Source of the DNA: Lepidurus packardi
Lineage: Eukaryota; Arthropoda; Branchiopoda; Notostraca; Triopsidae
Assembly: GCA_023053545.1 (NCBI GenBank)
Contig: JAKZAN010000004.1
Span: 1,054,001-1,118,000, forward strand
Length of the DNA stretch: 64,000 bases
Direction: 5' to 3'
Part shown: piece after piece, positions 32,998 through 46,265 of the stretch
Layout: the number at the start of each line of letters is the position of its first letter
How positions within the stretch are numbered: position 1 is the first letter of the stretch
Program-made: the position numbers and the translations under genes
Notes under the pieces: generated by a model
The model's database searches: none
What the model was told of the DNA's origin: nothing
Seen by the model: the letters and a program-made list of their open reading frames with translations, nothing else

Positions 32998-33743
32998 GGC
33001 TGATGGTGTGACGTGGTTACATGAACAGGTAGATTTGTAAGGACGCGAATCCCCAGAGACACAGATACTTTGGTTGCTCGATGGAGGCGATGAGCTGAAC
33101 TAACAACCCAGGTCTCACTGATCAAGCTACCTCCGCATTGATACTTATCATCTATGAACAAAAAGGCTTGCCAAGGCCATTCTTTGTCACTTGCAGGTTG
33201 GCCTCCCAGTATTCGACTCTGTGAATACATAAATAAATCAGCAAATAGCTATACCACGATTGAAAAGCAATTATGCTTAACAGGTCGTTTAACTCCGCAG
33301 CTACAAGTTGTAGATGAATCAGGGGTGGGATTGCTAGTATTGCTACACAAGAATAGTACGAGGTCATCCGGCTCAAAGCTTAAAGCAAAAAAGTTTTTTT
33401 TTTAATTTATCGGCAAAAGCTGGACAGGGTTCTTGGAAATCTAAACGAATTAAAGGATTACGCGAGAGTAATTTGACCCCGGACACTAGCTTCCTTTAGA
33501 GACTGATGCTACGATTGCTTCCAGTTCTCAATTAAGTTGAAAACAATAAAAATTATTGCAAATAAGTAGTAAAGGGCAGTTGACTATCGAATAACTTAGG
33601 CTCAGGTGGGAGAGGAGGATCTGAAATAACTCGGTTGGTACCGCCACTAGTCCGATACCATCAGTGTTGTTGTCTTTTGCCGCGGAGGCCAGAACTACCA
33701 ACCCTGCAAGGGCTACCAAGACCCACAATAATTTGGAATGCCT
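32998..33743 (-). pseudogene. Protease F: truncated serine protease pseudogene
   Basis: B-type paralogue. The signal exon (about 33598-33743) matches B, but the start is AGG in place of ATG (33741-33743) and the exon 1 donor is CTAAGT instead of GTAAGT. Exon 4 reads [20 protein letters not shown] and keeps the His, but the neighbouring disulphide Cys is Arg (SSAHRLH). No exons 5-7 follow: homology to B stops about 20-30 bp beyond the MITE near 32670. It therefore lacks Asp102 and Ser195. Confidence 0.85.
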
Positions 33744-33849
33744 TGCTTCGAACTTTACTGCTGCTGACTAAAGAGCCCTTTTTCCCTATGGGGTCATTTA
33801 TAGGAAGAAGCGAGACTAGTTGGAAAGGGTTGTCTTAAGTGGCTTTCCT

Positions 33850-34100
33850 TGTTCGTTGACATGGATATTTTTCTGCGAAGTTTATTTGCCCTCTGTGGTA
33901 TTGTGAATTATAGAGTCGTTTTTGTTCCTGATACCGCAGTCCCCGTACCATCATAGACATTTAAAGAAAAGCTCCATTTTGGAAAAAGACAGATCTGGTT
34001 AGATAGGTTAAGACGGATGGGTCTTACTACATTATAAATCCTTAATCACTCACTTCTAAAAACTAAAAAGAATCTATATCTAGTGTTGTTTTAAGGATGT
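33850..34100. other. Unique spacer before segmental copy 2
   Basis: No gene. It ends exactly where copies 1 and 3 have an LTR. Confidence 0.4.
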
Positions 34101-35130
34101 GTATAATTCCGAAGTGCTGAGATTGGGATGTAGCAGACGACCCGCTGCTCAGTAGTTTCCTTTTGTTCTCTCGTTTTCAATAGACAATAGCGTCCTAAAA
34201 CCGTTTTATTTTTTATTAGCGTGACGAAGTTTCAAGGACGACTACGTAACTTTGCTACTGAGCCATCCCAATAAAAACATTACGCACACAGGTTTCTTTA
34301 ATTGCATAATAAAATAAATCCTTGTTGGGGTTGTTGCCATTAATTTCCGGTTGATATGGGCTTTGGATTATTTCTTTAGACCAAATATCATAGAACATAT
34401 TTTATCCAGGTAATAGCGTTATGTTACGTAAAATATGAATTTCTAAACTAAAGTAACTCATCCAAACTTCTGAAGTCTCGCAATAATCGTGAGTGATTTC
34501 CCAAATTTTCTGATGTGTAAACTCGTACTGTAATTTTCATTGGCTGACATCCAATTCCGTAAATGTATATATAACTGTTCGAGTCACACGTTATTGTACA
34601 ATATTCATAACTATACATTACAACAATGTACTAAAACTATTTTAACAAAACATACTGTGTGATTGTTCTATTCTTTACCATATTCCTTTTAAATTCTTAT
34701 TCTAATGACTCTTGAGAATTTTTCCTAGGTAATTACAGAATTTTGAAAATATCAAAAATTAATGCAATACTATCTATGTATTCTATTAAATTCTTTACCA
34801 AGTACTGAAGCAAAAACGAAACAATATGACTGGGTCTATCATTTTGAAAAACCCGCTTCAACTGTGATCAGGACATTAGAGACTGATTTCATTTTTGGTT
34901 TGTATAATTCCCAATTGTATTATCCCATTGTTTAACCCAACCCTTTAATGCAATTATATTTCTGTAGTTGAATCACTCAGGGCGATTGATTCACAACGTC
35001 TGCTGTGGTCTTCCAAATTCTGGATAAATTTGTCGCCTCAGTTAGATTGCACTTATTTATTGCAAAATGTCTGGCCTGTAAAAGTTCGGAAAAGATTTTC
35101 TTGAAATTTAAGAAACCACAACTAGTTTTC

Positions 35131-36717
35131 CTAAACTTTACCAGTTGTTTGATCAATCCAGCTCAGGTAATTCGTCAGTTTGGTGTAAACTCCAGGATAC
35201 GTGGCTCTTCCGCAGCCAGTTCCCCAGCTAACTACCCCAATCAAGTACGTGTTCGTTCCATTTTGCCAATTGACAGGGCCACCAGTATCACCCTACGAAG
35301 AAGAAGGGCAAATCATGAAATGCCTTACAAAACAAAAAAATTCCCAAATTACTTGGCAAGAATCGATGCCAGCTTGGCGGTACATGCAAAACATGTTATC
35401 CGTGATTTGATTAGTAGAATACAGGAACGGGGTCGTTGAGCACTGAGTTCGGTTCAAAATAGGGACAGTCATTTCCAAGAGTTTACTTGAACTAGTGCCG
35501 CTTTCGCTGGTAGCACCCCAACCTAGCAAAACAGACAGTTATTGCATCATTTTGTGCTTAACGAGCGCCGGTTAAAGGTTGCGGGTACTAGAGGCAGTTG
35601 CTCAGCGCGCCCAACTGACAGGGACGCTAACTGTACTCGGATTTGTTTCTTTTCGGCAAAAAGGCGCCATGCTTAGAGCAACCACCCAGGACACGAGTAA
35701 CGCTCTGCCCGTACTGACTGTAATATATCTTAGATTTGTTTACCGGTCACTGTAGCATTCTGTCCGGAAATATTCATTGTGGTAAACTTGTAAGGCAGAC
35801 AAATGGGCTGGATGGCAGCACTCAAAGGCGCTGGCTTAATCAGTCTTAATAGTGCAATGTCGTTATCGAAGGTGTATTGGTCAAACTTCGGGTGGATCGT
35901 GACGGTGGCATTTGTTAGCTGTTATGCATTTCGTAAAAACAACTATATACATATCTTTTTAAGTGATGACGAGTTATACGTACATAAAGGGCTGTTACTC
36001 TGATGTCATTAATTCCCAGGAAGACATCGACTCTCTTGGCATACTTGACGCAGCGAGCAGCCGAAACGACCCAGTTTTCGCTGATCAGACTGCCTCCACA
36101 ACTCGTAGCATTGTCTATTAACAAATAGGCCATCCAGGGCCATTTTTTTAGGGTTGATTCTTGGCCACCTAGGATACGAGACTGTCAAGATAGTCAAGTT
36201 AATTGTGAGTTGAGAGCGAAGCATTGAAAAGTACTGTATTTGTTGAATTTCCTTTGATGCCGCAGGTACAGTCGGCGGACGGGGCAACAGCACTATCACA
36301 CCCAAATTGTCGCAAGTAAGAGGCCATGCGACTAAAAGCTAAAAAAAAAAAGCAAACAGTGTAATGATTGTTCTGGAAAGTACGGAACTTGAAAGTGTAA
36401 ATGAAAGTCAATCAAGTAAAGACTTGCGAGAGAGTACTGCGCGCTCCCAGAGGCTCACGTCCGTTTTCGTTGGCTCTACGGGGTTTGGTTCGGAACTCTA
36501 GCGTTTGAATTTATTTTAGACATTTTAAAGTAAGTACCCAATAAGGAACTGTGGTTGAGCTTACGTGTTGCTGTTGGCTCAGTAGGAATGCGAGCAAACC
36601 AGGTTCTACTGTGATGGGCCCAACACCGTCAGCATCGTCACCGATTGGGTTGACCGCGGAAGTGAAGGCAAAAATCCCAAACAGGGCTACCAACACCAGG
36701 GAAAACTTGGAACTCAT
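35131..36717 (-). CDS. Protease A, second copy (seven exons, 343 aa)
   Basis: Exons: 36565-36717, 36428-36497, 36235-36338, 35984-36181, 35744-35918, 35353-35522, 35131-35292. It is the same protein as copy 1 except for isolated changes such as a His to Tyr in the last codon of exon 4 (near 35984). It has the same Arg for His57 and Thr for Ser195, the same GC donor at intron 2 and the same TATA box, so it is also a catalytically inactive homologue by motif. The near identity implies a recent duplication, gene conversion or an assembly duplicate. Confidence 0.92.
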
Positions 36718-38391
36718 TTCGTTTACGTTTCAGTTGAGTCCGAAGGAATGAATTTTCTTCGCTCCCGGCGGTCGCATTTATATTTTTCTTGACTAGAGTG
36801 AAAGCCGCGTCTGATTTCAGTTCAGGAAGACTATGGCAATTTGAAAGGCTTCTCACCAGAAAAAATAAAACTTTATGAAATACGGCAGGTGGTGATAACA
36901 CGTGATGAGGGAGATCGGCTTATTTGTGGTTGTAAACTTAATGATTCTTCCATAGAAATTATTTGTTCACGTCTTCAGCTTGTCGCTTGTAAAAGGAAGT
37001 CTGCAATTTGGAAGTAACGAGATGCGTCGTAGGACGTTCGTTCAAGGATCTAGCAAAGCTACAGTTAATTGTATAACTTTATTGACGTAACCTAATTTGA
37101 AGAAAGATTATGTAACTTCATGTTGTGAAATAAGATAGACACACACGGTACACATGTTGCTTCATTTAACAAAACAGTTGTTGCTTTTTACATAATTAGA
37201 TTCCTTGGTTAGCATAGCGAGCAGTAGCACGCATGCTAAACTCGAAATGAAAAAAGCATTGATCCCGGAACTAGGAAGTTGTCAATGAAATGTACGTCCT
37301 AATTCCGTTCCGAAGTTAAAGCTACTTGTTCTCGTAGCAAGATCGGACAGGGAGGCGTAAATTTGCTAATTGTAACGCCGTTAACAACTCGTTTATTAAT
37401 AATTATACAAATTTAAATAATTCAATGTTCTTCAAATAACGTTTTTGTATTGTCAATCTCAATTTTCATTACTGGTCTGCAAGGCGGATAAGGTTGTGTT
37501 ACAAGTCGTCTGCAAAATTATTAACCCAGCCCTCCAAATAAATATATTGAAGGTTTAAAGCCTAAATCCGCCCGCAAAGCCATCTTCTTCTTTGTATTGT
37601 TGTTGGTCTGTTTTTAGTCAAAACTGTGCCATCTAACGGGCACATTATCGACTATTTCTGACCATTTAAGATTTCTGATTTTTCCTTGGATAAAGGTTAT
37701 TATTATTCTGAAACAACTTTCTATGTATCTTATTATTGGTAGAGAAAAGGAAAACAAAAAAATCTTTGTGTTAAAGACGACAGGAGAAGTGGCATTGCAT
37801 TATCGTCTGCTGCGTTCAAGATAGGTGTCGCTGTCTATTCAACTCCGGTTGACTTTGCTCCCCAACACGAACTTACACTATTATATTGGGATGGGCGTGC
37901 TTAGGAAAGTGTTAAAGAAAGGTGATAGAATTTAGACCTTCGCCGAACATTTCAATAATATCGACTAGTCCTGTATCTGTTATGTAATCCCAATGTATCT
38001 CATTGCTATATCTACACTAATCCCTGTAACCCATAGTGCCATATCGTCTGCAAATATCGATATGTTTCCGTGTCCTAATTTACTTGACAGGTCTATGAGA
38101 AATCTATGAATTTTGATGTGTTTAGTTTCTTTAATGTGATTGACTATTCCGTTTTCTCGACAATGTGTTCTCTGTTACTACAGTATTGCTTTACATATTC
38201 GGATCAAGAACTACGTATTTACTTAATTAAATTCAAGCTATTGGTAATTTAGAGTTGAGTGAAATCCGGACTGATTTTCAAACTTGAAGCCAAAGAATAG
38301 ATTGGTATCTGTTCTCTTTATGCGTTGCAGAATGATTGGCCTAGAATTAAATTTAGGTAAATTAATGTTTTAGTCAAAGGAAAGAGTTTTG

Positions 38392-40242
38392 TTAAACCAT
38401 AGTTGTACCTGTTGTTTGATCAATCCAGTTTAGGAAATTCGTCAGTTTCGTGTACACTCCAGGACTGTTGAGTTTTCCGCAGCCAACTCCAAAGCTAACT
38501 ACCCCAATCAAGTGCGTTTTGCCCGAATTTTCCCAATTCACAGGACCACCAGAATCTCCCTAACAAAGAGCAAATTCCTCATTTAAAAAGAACCGCTTTC
38601 AAAGTTTCTTAAAATTACTTGACAACTATCTACTCCCGGTTGACTGTACATGCAGAACATGTTCTTCGTGACTTCGCTTAAAGTTAGCGTGTAGGGAGAA
38701 TTTGTACACTGGACTTGATTCAGCACTGGCATCGAAACTTTCAAAAGTTTACTTGAAGCTGGACCGTCTTCTTGGGTTGCCCCCCAACCTATACAGTTCA
38801 AAGTTAATTTAGTTATAATTCTCGTAGTCAAAAATGAATAGCAAGTCATTACCGGTCACGGTAGCTGTTTGTCCTGCAAAATCAGTAGAGGAGTACTTGT
38901 AAGGTAGACATATCGGCTGGATGGACGAACTCAAAGGCGCCGGGGTTTTCAGTCGAATCAATGCAATGTCCGTATCAAGGCTACCATCATTGTATTGCGG
39001 ATGCATCGTGATGGTTCCTTCTGACATCTATGTAAGATACACTCAATTTTAGTCATCGGCTGGCTTCTTTCCTTTCTTTTAAGGCTCCCGCATAGCATAG
39101 CTTGTTAAAACTCAAGCTACCTCAAGATGGCGCGTCGTATTTTGTTTAGGTGTACATAAACGCGCATTGCTGAACGGCTAACAGGATAACTTTATAGCCG
39201 TCTGCTTAATTTGCATGAAATTTTTCTTAAGAAATACAATAACATAATGTTTCTCAACTTGCAATTTCGCTTTTTTACCTCATAGGATAAAAAAAAGTAA
39301 TTTTCGTTTTTAAAATTTTGAAAGGCAACCATAAGAACAAAAAGACTGTCGTGCCTTCCGTGTAGGTATCACCTGAATTATTGTCAATTTTGTTGGTTAA
39401 ACCTCGGGTAAGTTTTACTTAGAGTGCTTTTGCGCTCCCCATGCTATCGTGGCATAGGTAGCTTTATATAAATATTCGGAAGCCTTAAGGAAGATGGCGT
39501 GACATTACGTGAATAGGCGTATCTGTAAGGTCGAGAATCCCCAGAGACACAACTACGGTTTTTTTCCCTTTGAGGCAATGAGCTGCTGTGACGACCCAGT
39601 TCTCACTGATCAAGCTGCCTCCGCATTGAAAGCCATTATCTATCAGCAAATAGGCTTGCCATGGCCATTCTTTGGCAGTAGCTGGTTGGCCTCCCAATAT
39701 TCGACTCTGTCAATAAAGGAATAAATCAGCAACCACCTATACCGAGTTGAAAGTAATTAGACTTTACAGGTCCTTTAACTCCGCAGCTACATGTTGTAGA
39801 TGGAGCAGGGGTGGGATTGGTAGTACTGCTACACAAGAATTGTCTCATGTACGAGGTCATCCGGCTGAAGGCTAAAAGCACGAAAAAGAATTTGTTTTGA
39901 ATTTATCGTCAAAAGCTAGACATGGTTCTTTAAATTCTAAACTAATGAAAGGCTTACGCGACAGTACTCGATCCCACACACCAGCTTCCTTGGGGGACTC
40001 TGATGCTACGCGTGCTTCCCATTTCTAAAGTAAGTTCAAAGCAAGGAAAATGGGTAGTGAATAAGTTGTAAATGGCACTTGATTATCGGGTAACTTACGC
40101 TCTGGTGAGAGAGGAGGATCTGCAGTAACGCTGGCGATACCGCCAGGGGTCCGATTTCAGCAGTGTGGTTGTTACTTCCCGCCGAGGCTAGAACTACCAA
40201 CCCTGCAAGGGCTACCAAAACCCACAATAACTTCGAATGCAT
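38392..40242 (-). CDS. Protease B, second copy (seven exons, 341 aa)
   Basis: Exons: 40099-40242, 39958-40024, 39768-39871, 39509-39706, 38853-39027, 38619-38788, 38392-38559. Triad complete ([19 protein letters not shown]) with Asp in the pocket, as in copy 1. Differences are few, for example Ile to Leu in [10 protein letters not shown] at the end of exon 4. It carries the same intron 4 MITE. Predicted active secreted trypsin. Confidence 0.92.
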
Positions 40243-41343
40243 CGCGTTGACGGTCAAGACGGATGACTGAAGAGCGTTTTACTTTCAGCAGGGGCATATA
40301 TACGAAGAAGCTAGATGAGTTTAAGCCAGGTAACTGTTGGTTACTTGAAAGGCTTTTCACTGGAAAAGATCCTTTATCAAATCGACAGATGGTACTTACA
40401 CTGGATGAGAGTGAAGTTCGTGTTTGTTGTTGATACTTTAACTGCTCGTAATTACAGATAATAAATGCCTCTTCCTAGTACTTTTTAAGTAATGTCTCCA
40501 ATTGTAAAGCTATGGAAAGCGTATTACAAGCCTTTTAATCATTTCCTTATTGAATTCTTCCAAGGATCTAGTTCACATAGGCACTTGTAGAACTTTTAAT
40601 TGGTGTGACCCAATTTGAAGCAATTTCTGTACCACACAATTCATTAACACGTTACGTAAGTTGGCTTTTGTGGAATGAAATGACGCAAGCCAATATAAAC
40701 CCCAAGTTAATCGCAGCTAGAATTTCTTTGATCACGCAATGAAAGAAATACATGTGTGTAGGATTTTGATAGGGATGTATCTGAACTAAACAAACTCAAA
40801 AAATAACTTATGCAGTTGCTATAGCGTTATGTTATGTAAAAGGTTAATTCCTAATCGTGAGCTTATAACCTAACTTTATATCTTTGCAAGTGATATCTCA
40901 TAATTTCTAGTCTGAACATTTTTAATTTTCATCCAGTTCTATAAATTTTATACATGATTGTGCGAATTAGATGTAGTTGTACAGTATTCCGATTATACAT
41001 TTTACAATAATATAGTAAAAAGTATTTCAACGAAACATCTTGACTTGAATTTTCTTATTCTTTGCAATTTTCTGACACTAGGGACAATTGATAATTTTCC
41101 TTAACTAATTACAGAGTTTTAAAAGTAAAAAAAATGAACAACAAACGCAATAATATATATTGTATTATGTCTTGTTTGTCTTCCGAATTTGTCATGATTA
41201 ATCCAGTTCAGGTAATTCGCTAATATTAATCCATAGTCCATAAGTTTGGACAACCAGTGTCAGTTATGGTTCATGCTTCTATCCCATTGAAAATTACCCA
41301 AAACACGCAAAAGCTCTCAACTGCAAAAGTGACTCCGCCCCTG

Positions 41344-42213
41344 TTATTCGGAGTGATCTGTTTTTTGTGATATTTGTTTAACGCTATGCTGATGACTCAA
41401 ATAGCATCAGTGATATTTTGATTGTTGGTGTTTCTGGATTGAAAAAAATCTCTAGGGTATCCATTGGGTAGATGTTTTTGAACATTAAAGGATTATATAT
41501 CTTTTCGTATTCTGGCCTTTTACGTGAATCTACTCTTGAGACTGATAAAGTCGGTAGAAAATCTTTACATTTGAAGAGACCCTTGTTATCCAACAGTGAA
41601 ACCTGTATACTGTGGCTAAACCTAAATGACTTAGTCAAACAATTTAATTCTCGCAATTGCAATCGCGAGTGATTTCTCAAACTTTCTGATGTTCAAACTT
41701 GACATTTTCATTAGCTGACATCCAGTTCCGTCAATTTTATATATAGTTTCACGAACTGAGATATTTCCTTCGGTAATTACAGAATTTCGAAAGTATCAAA
41801 GATTGACTATGCATTGACTATGCGTTTTCACTGGCGCTTCGGGGATTGGTTCTGACCTCAAATGTTTAAAATTGATGGAAGAAATTTTCCAGTAAGTAAA
41901 TGAGAAGGAACTACTGTGACTTAGTTCAGCTATAAGTTCAGCTGTGATCAAGGACATTAGAGACTGATTTCATTTTTGGTTTGTATAATTCCCAATTGTA
42001 TTATCCCATTGAATTAACCCAATCCTTTAATGCATTTATATTTCTGTAGTTGAATCACTCAGGTCGATTGATTCACAATATCTGCTGTGGTCTTCCAGAT
42101 TCTGGGTAAATTTGTCGCCTCAATTAGATTGCACTTATTTATTGCAAAATGTCTGGCCTGTAAAAGTATGGAAAAGATTTTCTTGAAATTTAAAAAACCA
42201 CAACTAGTTTTCC
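41344..42213. other. Rearranged spacer
   Basis: 41384-41680 holds a degenerate minus-strand frame (IYPMDTLEIFFNPETPTIKI) that may be non-LTR debris. 41822-41950 is a copy of the exon 2 region of D and its flank (23230-23360). From 41945 it is the standard 3' spacer of A-type genes. Confidence 0.45.
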
Positions 42214-43778
42214 TTAAACTTTACCAGTTGTTTGATCAATCCAGCTCAGGTAATTCGTCAGTTTGGTGTAAACTCCAGGATATTCTTCGCTTCCGCAGGC
42301 ATATCCCCAGCTATATAGCCCAATCAAGTACGTGTTCGTTCCATTTTGCCAATTGACAGGGCCACCAAAATCACCCTACGAAGTAGAAGAGCAAGTTGTG
42401 GAATGCCGTAAAAAACAAGAAAATTCTCAAATTCCCAAATTACTTGGCAGGAACCGACGCCAACTTGACGGTACATGCAAAACATGTTATCCGTGAATTG
42501 CTCAATATAATAATCGAAAGTGGTCATTGAACACTGAGTTTTGTTCAAAATAGAGAGAGTCGTTTCCAAGAGTTTACTTGAAATAGGGCCGCCTACGCTG
42601 GTAACACCCCAACCTAGCAAAACAGAGAGTAATTATATCATTTTGTGCTTAACGAGCGCCGGTTAAAGGTTGCGGGTACTAGAGGCAGTTAGTCAGCGCG
42701 CCAAACTGACAGGGACGCTAACTGTACTCGGATTTGTTTCTTTTCGGCAAAAAGGGGAAATGCTTAGAGCATGCTTTGCCCGTACTAACTTTAATATATC
42801 TTAGATTTGTTTACCGGTCACTGTAGCATTCTGTCCGGTAAAATTCGTTGTATTAAACTTGTAAGGCAGGCAAATGGGCTGGATGGCAGCACTCAAAGGC
42901 GCCGGCTTAATTAGTCTTAATAGTGCAATGTCGTTATCTCTTTTACGCATATCAAACGTCGGATGAATCATGACGGTGGCATTTGTTACCTGTTATGCAT
43001 TTCGTAAAAACAACTATTTACATATCTTTTCAAGAGATGACGAGTTATACGTACGTGAAGGGCAGTTACTGTGATGTCATTAATACCCAGGTAGACATCG
43101 ACTCTCTTTACATAAAGGAAGCAGAAAGCAGATGAAACGACCCAGTTTTCGCTGATCAGACTGCCTCCACAACTCGTAGCATTGTCCATTAACAAATAGG
43201 CCATCCAGGGCCATTTTTTTAGGGTAGATTCATGGCCACCTACGATACGATTCTGTCAAGATAGTCAAGTCAATTTTGAGTTGAAAGCGAAGTATTGAAA
43301 AGTACTGTATTTACTGAATTTCCTTTGATGCCGCAGCTACAGCCGGACGGGGCAACGGCACTATCACACCCAAATTGTCGCAAGTAAGAGACCATGCGAC
43401 TGAAAGCTAAAAAAAAGCAAACAGGGTAATTGCTCTGGAAAGTATGGAACTTTAAAATGTCATTGAAAGTCAGTCAAGTAAAGACTTACGAGAGAGTACT
43501 GCGCGCTCCCAGAGGCTCACGTCCGTTTTCGTTGGCTTTACGGGGTTTGCTTCGGAACTCTAGAGTTTGAATTTATTTTAGACATTTTAAAGTAAGTACA
43601 CTATAAGGAACTGTGGTTGACTTACATGTTGCTGTTGGCTCAGTAGGAATGCGAGCAAACCGGGTTCGACTGTGATGGGCCCAACACCGTCAGCATCGTC
43701 ACCGTTTGGGTTGACCGCGGAAGCGAAGGCAAAAATCCCAAACAGGGTTACCAACACCACGGAAAACTTGAAACTCAT
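42214..43778 (-). CDS. Protease G: serine protease homologue (seven exons, 342 aa)
   Basis: Exons: 43626-43778, 43490-43559, 43306-43406, 43055-43252, 42815-42989, 42444-42613, 42214-42375; 343 codons in phase with GT-AG introns. Signal peptide MSFKFSVVLVTLFGIFAF, pro-region as in A, domain start [20 protein letters not shown]. Catalytic sites: SSAFC (Phe for His57), DNDIALLRL (Asp102 kept), GDFGGP (Phe for Ser195). Pocket position 189 is Gly (VGSC). It is open but cannot be a protease by the known mechanism. The codon loss in exon 3 (3 bp shorter than A) preserves the frame, suggesting selection for an intact protein. Confidence 0.9.
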
Positions 43779-43849
43779 TTCGTACAGGTTGCAGTTGATT
43801 CCGAAGGAATGAATTTTCTTCGCTCCCGGCGGTCGCATTTATATTTTTC

Positions 43850-44665
43850 TTGACTAGAGTGAAGAGCCGCTGCTGATTTCAGTTCAGGAAGACTATTGCA
43901 ACTTGAAAGGCTTCTCACTCGAAAAAAATAAAACTTTATAAAATACGACAGGTGGTGATAACACGTGATGAGAGAGATTGGCTTATTTGTGGTTGTAAAC
44001 TTAATGATTCTTCCAAACAAATTATATGTTCAAGTCTTCAGCTTGTCGTTTGTAAAAGGAAGTCTTCAATTTGGAAGTAATGAGATGCGTCGTAGGACCT
44101 TCGTTCAAGGATCTAGCAAGCTACAGTTAATTGTATAACTTTATTGACGTGACCTAATTTGAAGAAAGATTATGTAACTTCATGTTCTGAAATAAGATAG
44201 ACACACACGGTACACATGTTGCTTCATTTAACAAAACAGTTGTTGCTTCTAACATAATTACATTCCTTGGTTATCATAGCAAGCAATAGCACGCATGCTA
44301 AACTCGAAATGAAAAAACATTGATCCCGGAACTAGAAATTTGTCGATGAAATGTACGGCCTAATTTCGTTCCGAAGTTAAAGCTACTCGTGCTCGTAGCA
44401 AGATTGGAAAGGGAGGCGTAAATTGGCTAATTATAACGCCGTTCACAACTAGTTTATTAATAATTATGCAAATTTAAATAATTCAATTTTCTTCAAATAA
44501 TGTTTTTGTATTGTCAAACTCAATTTTCATTATTAGTCTGCAAGGCGGATATGGTTGTGTTACAAGTCGTCTGCAAAATTATTAACTCAACCCTCCAAAT
44601 AAATATATTGAAGTCTTAAAGCCTTGGAATCCGCCCGCAAGGCCTTCTTCTTCTTTGTGTTGTTG
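43850..44665. other. Spacer 5' of protease G
   Basis: TATA box at the conserved position just upstream of 43838; the remainder is the standard unit spacer without genes. Confidence 0.5.
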
Positions 44666-44669
44666 TTGA

Positions 44670-45573
44670 TCTGTTTTTAGTCAAAACTGTGCCATCTAAC
44701 GGTCACATTATCGACTATTTCTTACCATATAATATTTCTGATTTTTTTTTTGGATAAAGGTTATTATTATTCTGAAACAACTTTCTATTGATCTTATTAT
44801 TGGTAGAGAAAAGGAAAAAAAATATTCTTTAGTAATTTCCCGTTCAAATGAGTGGAACAAGCATTCCATAATCTTGTGTTCCACCGTATCTTCCCTCTCT
44901 CCACAGGTATCACACGTGCTATTTCTTTTTAGATTAAATCTGTACATCCTGCTTTTCCGTGTCCACATCTCAATTGCAAAAGGGCAACTGATACTTTACT
45001 GTTTGTGTGGTGTTAATTCGATTCTCAAAAAAATCTCCTTTTGGTTTCGCAATTTCAAAAGACTCGTACATCTGTTTAAACGACGTCCATAGTCAAGAAT
45101 TACGGTTGTTGACAACCCTATTGACTACTAGGTCGTGTTTGTGACACTCGACCATTTTATTGATATAATTAGTAGCTCCCTTCTGTCCCTCAGCAGTATG
45201 CTGCCTGTGGCGCACACTAAAACTGCTATCGGTGTAGTTTTGGTAGCTCCTAGACTAATCCTTAGGGCTGTTTTGAATTACCTCAAGGCATTGTCGTTTT
45301 TTTAAATTGATATCTTTGAATACTATAGAGCCATATTCAAGCTTTGATCTTATTAGTCCTTGATAGAGGGTTTTCATAACGTGTTGGCTACTCCCCCAAC
45401 TGGTCCCTGCTAGTCTACTGAGCATCCCCATCTTCCAAATGTTCTGAGAAGGACAAAGACTTGCTAAAAGTTAACCCCAAAAATTGGGCTGACTTCACTC
45501 TCGTTATCTCCGTCCCATTGATCATTAATTTCCATCAACTTTATAATTTTCCTTTTCGCGGGATGACCATGTA
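44670..45573 (-). mobile_element. Non-LTR retrotransposon, 3' part (left of insertion)
   Basis: On the minus strand, from 45573 downwards, it continues a reverse transcriptase: YMVIPRKGK, EITRVKSAQFLGLTFSKSLS, TLYQGLIRSKLEYGSIVFKD and, at 44708-44968, RFNLKRNSTCDTCGE with EDTVEHKIMEC. These are the thumb and C-terminal zinc knuckle. Frames are broken. The RT catalytic part is at 54302-54480, on the other side of the 8.7-kb insertion. Confidence 0.8.
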
Positions 45574-46265
45574 CACTGTAAAAAAGATATTGTTTTTTTA
45601 CAACGAATTCGTTGTGCAGCTTCTTTAACCACGACTTTCTTCTAAAATATTTTACTAAACAATCTTTGTAAAAAGTAATGCAATAGTCGTTGTAAATTTA
45701 CAAAAGTATTTTTAAATTTGTTTTTACAAAAGTTGGTGGTAAAAAACGTTACAACTACAGTTGTAAAAATTTAGACAGGCATGATTGTATATTTACAAAA
45801 CCTTCTTGTATTTTAGTTTACAGCAAAATTTTTAATTTACACAAGTTTTTGTTATTTTTTGCAAGAAGGTTTTGTATTTGTTACAAAAGGAATTTTCTGC
45901 AAATCTCAGACTAGGTTAATATTCCACGGGTTACAGTCAAAACAATTTTGCATAGTATGTTTTCAACACAAAATTTGTCACGGAAATCCAAATACATTTA
46001 CATGCAAGGCAAAATCAGTCAAAAATGTGAAAGCAAATGATAAAACTCAAAACAAGACACGGTCGATTTTACGACTCGCGCAACATCGCAAAGGTAAACA
46101 AAATGATTTAAGGGTTTTCTATTTTTCTGTTATTAAATTTGGATAATTTTGGGTGCATTCTTGTGCATTTCTTTTTCGCTGCTTTGGTACCTTTATAATC
46201 GTCGATCTGGAAGACGTTCCTGTAGTTAGATGGAATTAAGGATGGGGTTTTTCAATGTAATAAAT
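45574..46265. other. Left subterminal region of the 8.7-kb element
   Basis: Non-coding. Repeated GTTGTAAA, TTTACAA and TTACAAAAG words in both orientations, likely transposase or accessory-protein binding sites. Confidence 0.5.

Larger units (their letters stand above)
34101..41343. repeat. Segmental duplication, copy 2 (about 7.24 kb)
   Basis: In register with 10878-18135. It begins at GTATAATTCCGAAG and ends at GACTCCGCCCCTG. It includes the second copies of A, B, the intron 4 MITE (about 39083-39484) and the non-LTR fragments (37600-38260). Confidence 0.95.
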
